Source of the DNA: Desulfovibrio sp.
Lineage (GTDB): Bacteria; Desulfobacterota; Desulfovibrionia; Desulfovibrionales; Desulfovibrionaceae
Length of the DNA stretch: 12,784 nt
Assembly: GCA_003525525.1 (NCBI GenBank)
Contig: DQED01000259.1
Span: 1 to 12,784 of the forward strand
Direction of reading: 5' to 3'
Below the pieces are notes generated by a model that saw nothing but the letters and a program-made list of their open reading frames with translations, was not told where the DNA came from and ran no database searches. A program made the translations under genes and the position numbers. This document shows, piece by piece, positions 7,112-12,784 of the stretch; the first letter of the stretch is position 1, and each line of letters begins with the position of its first letter.

Positions 7112-7123
7112 TTCAGGACCGAC
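7112..7123 (-). repeat. IS terminal inverted repeat, right
   Basis: TTCAGGACCGAC, the partner of the left end at 5665-5676 with one mismatch. The inward continuation reads GCATTT on the plus strand. Confidence 0.75.
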
Positions 7124-7130
7124 TATTTTA
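7124..7130 (+). repeat. Target-site duplication, right copy (TATTTTA)
   Basis: Exact copy of 5658-5664 immediately beyond the IS right end. Confidence 0.8.
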
Positions 7131-9013
7131 TTGTCTATTGGTCTGGGTATGATTGGACAGGCGGATTGTCCAGCTTTTCCTGGCTGCCATGGTGTTGGGC
7201 CGGGCTTCAGAGGATAATTTCTGGAAAAAAGATTCGTTGGATCACTTTGTCTGCAGTGGCGATATATTTGGTTCTGTCCGCAGGCTATCCGTTTACTGTC
7301 GGAATGCTCGTGTTTGTGACGCTATGGCTGAGCCTCCGCTGTCTTTGGGAGAGAGAAGGCATTCTTGTGGTTGCGCGGATGGCGCTGAGTTGGCTTCTCG
7401 GGTTGGGGCTCGCCATGCCGGCGCTCTTGATGTTCATCGAGTACTATCTGCATACGGCGAGAAGCGTCGAGGCTGGTGGCATAAGCGCCATATGGTCTGT
7501 CCCGCCGGAAGCTTTCTGGGGCCTGATAAACCCGTTGTTCGTTTCTTTGTGGAACATATGGGGTGTGGTGCGCAGACATTATTCTTTCGAATTATTTTGC
7601 AGTGTCGTCCCGCCAGTTGTCATGCTTGTGTTGGCTTTTAGCCCGAGTTTGCGGAAAAAAACGCGCCTTGGATTTGAGTTGCTGTTCTTGGCTTTTGTCG
7701 TCGCGTTAATGGTTTTGCCATCCGGCACGGCCAGTTACCGCTGGAGTTTTCGATGGATGCCGCTCTATAGCTTGCTTATGGCGATCATAGCGGCCAGAAC
7801 ATTTGATTATCTTGAAACGAAACGACAAGATCCCTATGTGATAACGATATTTGGCGGTCAGGTGTCGGCTATCATGCTGTGCGCCTTTGGGAGTGCGGCA
7901 ATCTTTGCGTATCAGTATCTCATTATGGGATACGGCGGAGTAACGGAAGATCGGGGATTGTATGCAATAGGAATAATGGCAGGCTTCTTTCTTTGGGCGT
8001 ATGTTTCAAGGAGAAGAAAAAAATATAATAAAATTATTAAGTCGGTTCCCGTTGTTGTTACAATTGCGTCTTTTGGATTTATCAATATCCTCCCACTTAA
8101 TCCAAGCATTCTTGCGAAGTGGCGTGTTCTTGATGATTTGCATAATGAAAAATTGCATTTTTCTGATAATATACGCTATATGAATTTATTTACCCGCGAT
8201 GATTTTTTTTCGCATGCTTCCGCGGATACGATTTTGCCAGGGAATACGCCAATGCTTGTGAAAGTGCATTGCGTTACCGGTTATTCTCCTATGATGCTGA
8301 ACACGTTTTTTCAGCTGTTCGGATTTGAATATTCTAGTTCCATGAAGCCGGCGGTTCTGGACGCCACATGCAAGCATGCCTTCGCCACGGGGGGCATGTT
8401 CGATCTGCTCGGGATCGACGGCGTCGTGCTCGGGTTCAGTCAGCGGGAACGGGCAGGGCAGGCGGTCAAGGAAGGGTGGAATGTCGTGAACGAGGGGCCG
8501 GGCGGCGTGATCCTGCACAGGGCGCGGCGCAACGACATGCATATCGAGTCCGTGTTGCTCGCCACGTACGAGAAATCCGACGCGGACGTGGTGCGGGCGC
8601 TGCGCGAGAAAAGCGATGGCGCGCGCCGGCATGTGCTGCTCGACGCGGACGGCGGTCAGCCTTCCCGGGACGCGGCGTTCTCGCCCGTCTCCATCGATCA
8701 TCTCGTGGCGAAACGGAATTCCCTTGCCGCCGATATCGCGAATGCCTCGCAGGAGACGCCGGGACTGATCGTGTTCAAGCGTGCCTGGTACCCCGGGTAC
8801 CGGGTGTTTCTCGACGACAGGGAATTGCCCCTGGTGCACGCCGATATGCTGCTGCCCGCCGTGGTCATTCCGCCGGGACAAAGCGGCAGGCTGCTGCTGG
8901 ACTATGCGCCGCGGTCGCTGCGCATCGGCTTGATCGCGGCGGGATGCAGCCTGTTTCTGCTGCTCGGCCTCGTCGCCTACGGCATGAAGGGCAGGGTGTC
9001 GCGCGCAGCCTGA
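7131..9013 (+). pseudogene. 3' fragment of YfhO-like membrane protein gene
   Basis: The C-terminal 627 or so codons of the gene begun at 5217, now without a start codon. Several hydrophobic segments follow one another (for example LSAVAIYLVLSAGYPF, MALSWLLGLGLAMPALLMF, LLFLAFVVALMVLP, LLMAIIAARTF, AIMLCAFGSAAIFAYQYL, AIGIMAGFFLWAYV). They include a YRWSFRWMPLYSLL stretch, as in YfhO proteins. A soluble extracytoplasmic part comes next and ends in a beta-rich module with WYPGYRVFLDDRELPL, LLPAVVIPPGQSG and a last membrane segment near the C-terminus, which is the YfhO-like C-terminal pattern. Such proteins are thought to act in lipid-linked glycosylation or wall/exopolysaccharide decoration; the substrate here is unknown. 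Bases 7131-8340 are AT-rich (about 27-50% GC by eye), then the remainder is about 65% GC without loss of frame. The gene ends 4 bp from the convergent murB stop. Confidence 0.82.
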
Positions 9014-9017
9014 ACCT

Positions 9018-9887
9018 CTACGCGATGGGGACTTGCTCCAGCCGCAGTTCCACCCCATACCGCTCCCATGCCGCCTTCTGCATGACCGCGACGACCGCCA
9101 GGATATCCGCGCCCGTCGCGCCGCCGGCATTGACGATGATACCGGCGTGGCGGGGGGAGATTTGCGCGCCGCCGATGCGCAATCCCTTGAGCCCCGCCTC
9201 TTCCATGATGACGCCGACCGGGGGCGCGCCCTCGGGGCGGCGGAAGACGCTGCCGGCGCTCGGCTTGTCGTATGGAAGTTTCGAGCGGCGCAGCTTGCCG
9301 ATGCGGCCCATCTCGGCAAGGATGGTCGCCGGAGCGGCAGGACTCAGGCGCAGCCGCACGGCGACGATCACCGCGTCCCCGCCCTGGAACGCCGTGAGGC
9401 GGTAGGCCGGCTGGCAGGCCTCGCGGGGAAGCGTGCGCACCGCGTCCATGCCGGGTTCGTAGACGGTCACGTCCGCGACCGCGTCGTAAAACGACGCGCC
9501 GTAGGCCCCGGCGTTCATGTACGTCGCGCCGCCGACGCTGCCCGGAATGTCCCACAGCCGTTCGAGCCTCGAAAGTCCGGCCCTGGCCGCGACGCGGCAG
9601 AGATCGCGCAGGCGCGCCCCGGCACCGGCGCACACCTCGTTGCCATCGACCGCGATGCCCGTCTCCAGCTGCCGCGTGCACACGAACCGGTGCGACGCGT
9701 CGTAGAACTGCCGCGCCAGGATCACGTTGCAGCCATGCCCGAGCAGGTGCACGGCCTGCCCCGGCTGCGGCCGCAGCGCCTCCCGCAATTCCTGCACATT
9801 GCGCGGGAACAGGCAGCAGGCCGCATAGGCTTCCACGCGATAGGAATTGAGCGCCGTCAATTCGATCCAGCCGTCAACCTCGCGCAT
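9018..9887 (-). CDS. murB: UDP-N-acetylenolpyruvoylglucosamine reductase
   Basis: A cytosolic FAD enzyme reducing UDP-GlcNAc-enolpyruvate to UDP-MurNAc with NADPH, an early step of peptidoglycan synthesis. It has 289 residues. The FAD domain shows LLGHGCNVIL (48-57) and IPGSVGGATYMNAGAYG (114-130). The MurB C-terminal domain shows YRLTAF (162-167, Arg163), SAGSVFRRPEG with the proton-donor Ser213, EEAGLKGLRIGGAQISPRHA (229-248) and the catalytic C-terminal Glu284, so all key residues are kept. GTG 9893, ATG 9890 and ATG 9887 are consecutive possible starts. ATG 9887 is preferred because GGAG at 9896-9893 then has a 5-nt spacing. No other mur, fts or ddl gene is nearby, although murB commonly lies beside murC in the division and cell-wall cluster. 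It may be the only copy relocated, or a paralogue; the window cannot tell. Confidence 0.93.
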   Translation of the reverse strand: MREVDGWIELTALNSYRVEAYAACCLFPRNVQELREALRPQPGQAVHLLGHGCNVILARQFYDASHRFVCTRQLETGIAVDGNEVCAGAGARLRDLCRVAARAGLSRLERLWDIPGSVGGATYMNAGAYGASFYDAVADVTVYEPGMDAVRTLPREACQPAYRLTAFQGGDAVIVAVRLRLSPAAPATILAEMGRIGKLRRSKLPYDKPSAGSVFRRPEGAPPVGVIMEEAGLKGLRIGGAQISPRHAGIIVNAGGATGADILAVVAVMQKAAWERYGVELRLEQVPIA

Positions 9888-9892
9888 CATCA

Positions 9893-9896
9893 CTCC
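9893..9896 (-). promoter_or_regulatory. Ribosome binding site deciding the murB start
   Basis: On the minus strand GGAG is followed by TG-ATG-ATG. The second ATG (9887) is spaced 5 nt from it, the first (9890) only 2 nt, and the in-frame GTG at 9893 overlaps it. This favours ATG 9887. Confidence 0.6.
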
Positions 9897-9919
9897 AAAT
9901 CATCACTTCAAAATTGGCC

Positions 9920-9967
9920 GTGGGGCCGTTTCGGGGCGGCGTTTTCACCGCCCCGAAACGGCCCCAC
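9920..9967. terminator. Perfect 20-bp stem hairpin between GH57 gene and murB
   Basis: The arms 9920-9939 and 9948-9967 are exact reverse complements with an 8-nt loop CGTTTTCA. Both flanking genes are on the minus strand. Read that way the stem is followed, after GGCC, by AATTTT, a short T-run, so it may terminate the GH57 transcript or sit in the murB leader. The stem is unusually long for an intrinsic terminator and could also protect mRNA ends. Confidence 0.55.
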
Positions 9968-9975
9968 CAGCGAGG

Positions 9976-10013
9976 GGGTCCGGGGGGCATCATGCCCCCC
10001 GGCCGCCGGAGGC
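9976..10013. repeat. GC-rich hairpin repeat, copy B
   Basis: The stem is 9980-9990 (CCGGGGGGCAT) with 9992-10002 (ATGCCCCCCGG), flanked by GGGT on the left and CGCCGGAGGC on the right. The reverse complement of the left-edge element has the same flanks and the same ATCAT centre, but AGGGG/CCCCT in the stem where this copy has GGGC/GCCC, so pairing is kept by matched changes. It lies about 20 bp beyond the 3' end of the GH57 gene, between that stop codon and the 20-bp hairpin. Confidence 0.65.
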
Positions 10014-10032
10014 GTCTTTCCTTCTTTTCTCC

Positions 10033-12282
10033 CTACACCGCAAATCCGAGCGCCTTGGCCAGGGTGGCCGTGCCGCCGGCGAAGGGGCGGCGCTCCCACA
10101 GGGCGTTTTGCGCCGCCCACCAGTCGGGGTGCAGCTCCAGGTCCACGGCACGCTGCACAAGGCGCGCAAGCTGCTGCCAGTCCGGGTCCGGCTCGGCCAC
10201 GCGGCGCGCGGTCTCGGCGGCAAGGCGCGCCTCCAGCGCCGCCTTGACCGGCGAGTCCTTGCCGGCTTCGAGCAGGAAAAGGTGCAGCAACGCCGCACGC
10301 TTGGGAGCAAGCGGCAGGTCGAACACGTCGTGCCAGACAAGCCCCGCCCACAGGGGCAGCCACAGGGGCGCGAGATTGATCGTGTGTTGCGCCTCCTGCA
10401 ACTCCGTGACCAGCTTTCGCGCCGTGGCCGCCTGGGCGAGCATGGCGGCGAACGCCGTCTCCTCGGTGTGGCGGGCGAAGGCGTCGGCCAGGGACTGGCG
10501 TTTGTTGACGGGCAGGCCCACGTCGCGCAGGCAGAACCCTTCCTCCGCGCCGCTTGCCGGGGTCAGGGACACGCAGCCGTCGAAGGGATCGGCGCTCGGC
10601 GACGGGCGGTAGCGGATGGCCAGCTCCTCCACGGCGGTTTCCAGGCTGTAGCGGATGCGCGCCGTGCCGGGGCGGGCGTCGTCCTCGGGATCGTCCAGGC
10701 GCACGGAAACCGTCACCCCGGGCCAGACGGCGGACGCGGCTTCGCCTGCGGCGGGCAAGCGCCGCTCGAGCGTCAGTTGGAGCAGGGCCTGGGAGACGAG
10801 GGATTTCGGGGTTTCGCGGCGCGGGCGCACGAGGTTGTCCCAGATGTCGCGGCCGGTGCCCATCTCGGGATCGTTGGAGCGCGCCTCGGCCAACACGGCC
10901 GTGACCTCGGGTTCGGGATCGGCCATGCCCGTGGCCCGGGCGAGCTCCATGGCGCGGCAGGCGAAGGTCAGGCCGTTGACCGGCTCCAGGCGCGAAATCT
11001 CGTCGAAGAACCAGGCGCAGCTGGCAAAGGAGGAAAGTCCCCAGGCCTGCATGGACAGGAGCTTCCAGGCCGTGCCCTTGCCGGCGGCGGTGATTCCCGG
11101 CGCGAAATGGGCCACGGCGTAGGCCTCGGGCGTGAGGCTGCCGGCCATGACCTCGCCGTAGGCGACCAGCGCCTGGCGGGGGTTGGCGAAAAGCGGTTCG
11201 CCTGTGGCGAAGAAGTGGGCGTCCAGGCGGGATTTGAGCAGGTTCAGGGCATTGCGCAGCGGTGCGCGCCATTTCTGGTTGTAGCCCGGATGCCCGCCCG
11301 TGGTGCAGCCGCAGTCCGAGCGCCAGCGCTCCACGCCGTGGGCGCAGCTCCAGGCCGAGGCCTCGCGGATGCGCACGAAGCGCTTGGGCGGATCGGCCTC
11401 GAGAAAGGCGGCGTAGTTGGTGAGCGTCAGGCCGTCGCGGCCGTTTCGCGCCTGATCCAGCACGTAGGCCAGGGCCATCTCGCCGAACTTGAAATGGTGG
11501 CCGTAGGTCTCGCCGTCCGTGGCCAGCGACAGCAGGCCCTCGCCGGCCGCTCCGGAGAGGCGGCGGAAGAACTGTTCGCCGTCGGCGAGCAGGCGCTCGA
11601 AGGCCACGGCCTGGGACAGGGGGCCGTGGTAGAAAAAAACGGCCATGGGCTTCCCGGACGGCAGCGCCACCTTGTAGGGCCGGCGGATGTCGATGCTCCC
11701 GGCGTCCACCCCCTGCCAGCGCCCGCCGTCGTCGCTGACGGCCTCGGCCTGGGACGGGGCCAGGATGGTGAAGCGGATGCCGGCCGCGGCGAGCGTTTCG
11801 AGCGTCTGCGTGTCCACGGCGGTCTCGGCCAGCCACATGCCTTCCGGCGCGCGGCCGAAGCGGGCCGTGAAGTCGGCCACGGCCCAGGCGACCTCCAGTT
11901 CCTTGTCGAGCGGCGAGGCCAGCGGCATGATGACGTGGTGGTAGACCTGCGCCAGGGCGTTGCCGTGGCCCAGGCGCTTGCGGCTGGCCGCGTCGGCCTC
12001 CAGGATGCGCGCGTAGGTTTCCGGCGCGGAGCGGGCCATCCAGGACAGAAGCGTCGGCCCGACGTTGAAGCTCATCCATTCGTAGCAGTTGAGCAGTTCG
12101 CTGATGCGGCCCGCGCCATCCATGCGCCTGGCCCGGGCCATGGGCGTGTAGGATTCGCGGCTGATGCGCTCGTTCCAATGCCGGCTGGGCGCGGCGCTGC
12201 CCTCGGGCAGGATGTGCCCCAGCCAGGGGTCTTCGCGGGGGGGCTGGTAGAAATGGCCGTGGATGCAAAGGGCGCGGTCCAT
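10033..12282 (-). CDS. GH57-family glycoside hydrolase with DUF3536 region
   Basis: A 749-residue probable alpha-glucan-active enzyme. Family GH57 contains alpha-amylases, 4-alpha-glucanotransferases and branching enzymes acting by a retaining mechanism. The N-terminal half carries the GH57 motifs in order: HGHFYQPPRE (8-17), GHGNALAQVYHHVIMPLA (105-122), WLAETAVD (150-157) with the expected nucleophile Glu153, and ATDGETYGHHFKFGE (254-268) with the expected acid/base Asp256. The later part (about 290-745) fits the DUF3536 region that accompanies this subgroup. There is no signal peptide, so it should be cytosolic, consistent with storage-glucan metabolism; the exact reaction cannot be read from sequence. 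AGGAG lies 7 nt before the ATG and falls inside the last codons of the upstream gene, which ends 4 bp earlier, so the two are probably co-transcribed and translationally coupled. Confidence 0.93.
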   Translation of the reverse strand: MDRALCIHGHFYQPPREDPWLGHILPEGSAAPSRHWNERISRESYTPMARARRMDGAGRISELLNCYEWMSFNVGPTLLSWMARSAPETYARILEADAASRKRLGHGNALAQVYHHVIMPLASPLDKELEVAWAVADFTARFGRAPEGMWLAETAVDTQTLETLAAAGIRFTILAPSQAEAVSDDGGRWQGVDAGSIDIRRPYKVALPSGKPMAVFFYHGPLSQAVAFERLLADGEQFFRRLSGAAGEGLLSLATDGETYGHHFKFGEMALAYVLDQARNGRDGLTLTNYAAFLEADPPKRFVRIREASAWSCAHGVERWRSDCGCTTGGHPGYNQKWRAPLRNALNLLKSRLDAHFFATGEPLFANPRQALVAYGEVMAGSLTPEAYAVAHFAPGITAAGKGTAWKLLSMQAWGLSSFASCAWFFDEISRLEPVNGLTFACRAMELARATGMADPEPEVTAVLAEARSNDPEMGTGRDIWDNLVRPRRETPKSLVSQALLQLTLERRLPAAGEAASAVWPGVTVSVRLDDPEDDARPGTARIRYSLETAVEELAIRYRPSPSADPFDGCVSLTPASGAEEGFCLRDVGLPVNKRQSLADAFARHTEETAFAAMLAQAATARKLVTELQEAQHTINLAPLWLPLWAGLVWHDVFDLPLAPKRAALLHLFLLEAGKDSPVKAALEARLAAETARRVAEPDPDWQQLARLVQRAVDLELHPDWWAAQNALWERRPFAGGTATLAKALGFAV

Positions 12283-12286
12283 CTGG

Positions 12287-12784
12287 TTACTCCTGTCCGT
12301 TTGGGCGTTCGATGCGGGAGCCTCCGGCTTCGGGCGGGGCGAAAATTTTGCGGTCCAGGGCGTCGAGGGCCTTGCCCGCGATGTGGGCCTCGCGCCGGCG
12401 CAGCAGCGAGGAATCCACGTAATGCACCTCCAAGGGCCCGATCTTGGGCGTCACCAGGGCGATGGACAGCCCCGGCCAGGTCCACAGGCGGATGCTGCCG
12501 CCGTCTTCTGCCGGCCGCTGCGTGGGCGGGCCGTATTTGGTCGCGTAGGCCGCGAGCACCCGGTCGCAGTCCTGCTGCGGCGTCTCCCCCGAAGGCGCGA
12601 TGACCAGGGTGACGCCGGCGAGGCGGTCGTCGTCGTAGGCGTAGAGCACGCTCGAAAGGGGAATGTCGCCAAGGCGCAGCTTTTCGTCGGCGCGGCGGAA
12701 ATAGCGCCGGCCGCGGTGGGTGTAGAGGTATTCGCCCGTGGGCAGGCTCCCCGGGGGCGAGCCGAAGGCCGCGCCGCGAAAGGA
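12287..12784 (-). CDS. Conserved-type protein of unknown function, 5' end beyond window
   Basis: The frame is open from the right edge to the TAA at 12287-12289, giving the last 165 residues; the true start lies outside. The visible part begins SFRGAAFGSPPGSLPTGEYLY. It continues with a repeated strand-like pattern: YFRRADEKLRLGDIPLSSVLY, then LAGVTLVI, then a helix-like QQDCDRVLAAYATKYGPP. A Trp-rich strand (IRLWTWPGLSIALVTP) and a charged tail ending in NGQE follow. An FRGxxFG start followed by a region of the type 'LGDIPLSSVLYAY...GVTLVI' resembles small secreted or periplasmic proteins common in deltaproteobacteria, but I cannot name a function and the signal peptide, if any, is off the edge. 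Its stop is 4 bp before the GH57 start, so the pair form an operon and may be functionally linked. Confidence 0.75.
   Translation of the reverse strand, partial: SFRGAAFGSPPGSLPTGEYLYTHRGRRYFRRADEKLRLGDIPLSSVLYAYDDDRLAGVTLVIAPSGETPQQDCDRVLAAYATKYGPPTQRPAEDGGSIRLWTWPGLSIALVTPKIGPLEVHYVDSSLLRRREAHIAGKALDALDRKIFAPPEAGGSRIERPNGQE
12290..12294 (-). promoter_or_regulatory. Ribosome binding site of the GH57 gene inside the upstream gene
   Basis: AGGAG on the minus strand, 7 nt before ATG 12282 and overlapping the final Gln-Glu codons of the upstream gene (CAG GAG TAA). This favours translational coupling between the two genes. Confidence 0.7.

Larger units (their letters stand above)
5665..7123 (+). 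mobile_element. IS5-like insertion sequence, 1459 bp, apparently intact
   Basis: A complete insertion sequence with one transposase gene (5797-7095), terminal inverted repeats GTCGGCCCTGAA and TTCAGGACCGAC (11 of 12 matching) and a 7-bp flanking duplication TATTTTA. It sits inside the YfhO-like gene, and exact removal restores that gene's frame, so the insertion is recent relative to decay of the target. The element is GC-rich like the host chromosome and unlike its target gene, so it probably moved in from elsewhere in this or a related genome after the low-GC gene arrived. The 131 bp before the transposase start hold no other gene. The family assignment rests on the transposase. Confidence 0.9.

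Noticed and set aside
6953..7130. Start of the 3' membrane-protein frame inside the IS
   Set aside because: The frame is merely open backwards into the transposase region. The gene's own sequence begins at 7131 after the target duplication.
8186..9319. A 377-codon minus-strand frame spanning the membrane gene end and murB
   Set aside because: It runs antisense to the YfhO-like C-terminal module and in the wrong phase for murB; it has no coherent domain.
9847..12603. A 918-codon open frame on the plus strand opposite the GH57 gene
   Set aside because: It is the antisense shadow of a GC-rich gene: low-complexity Gly/Arg/Gln/His-rich translation, no domain, while the minus strand carries clear GH57 motifs.

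Overview
The window looks like chromosomal DNA of a high-GC deltaproteobacterium, most likely in the Desulfovibrio/Solidesulfovibrio group. This is an inference from four things: strongly GC-ending codons in most genes, a folate-dependent TrmFO, a GH57/DUF3536 glycosidase, and very GC-rich intergenic hairpins ending in a GGCCGCCGGAGGC-type tail. No rRNA, tRNA or CRISPR array is visible.

Layout from left to right. (1) A hairpin repeat at the left edge lies beyond the 3' end of wrbA (minus strand, flavodoxin-like NAD(P)H:quinone oxidoreductase). (2) A divergent intergenic region of about 200 bp carries a cluster of TTGCC/GGCAA words. It separates wrbA from a HlyB-like type I secretion ABC transporter on the plus strand. 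This transporter is unusual in having two successive N-terminal C39-peptidase-like domains, both without the catalytic Cys and His. No adaptor, outer-membrane channel or secreted substrate gene is in the window. (3) A perfect 19-bp inverted repeat separates it from trmFO (plus), which makes 5-methyluridine-54 in tRNA. (4) After a 368-bp gap with no gene comes a low-GC, YfhO-like polytopic membrane protein gene. A 1459-bp DDE-type insertion sequence splits it. Deleting the IS plus one copy of a 7-bp target duplication restores one unbroken frame of about 776 codons. The last ~670 bp of this gene switch abruptly to the GC-rich composition of the rest of the window. (5) murB (minus) converges on it with a 4-bp gap. 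(6) Two large hairpins occupy the gap between murB and a GH57/DUF3536 glycosidase gene (minus). That gene is translationally close-coupled to an upstream unknown gene (minus) that runs off the right edge.

The genes do not form one pathway. WrbA is a redox enzyme, TrmFO a tRNA-modification enzyme, MurB a peptidoglycan precursor enzyme and GH57 an alpha-glucan enzyme: a mixture of household genes. The accessory part is the low-GC membrane protein gene with its IS, and possibly the orphan secretion ATPase. I found no convincing new defence or mobile system. The best leads are the recently IS-split mosaic membrane gene, the doubled degenerate C39 domains, and a hairpin repeat family whose two copies differ by paired stem changes.
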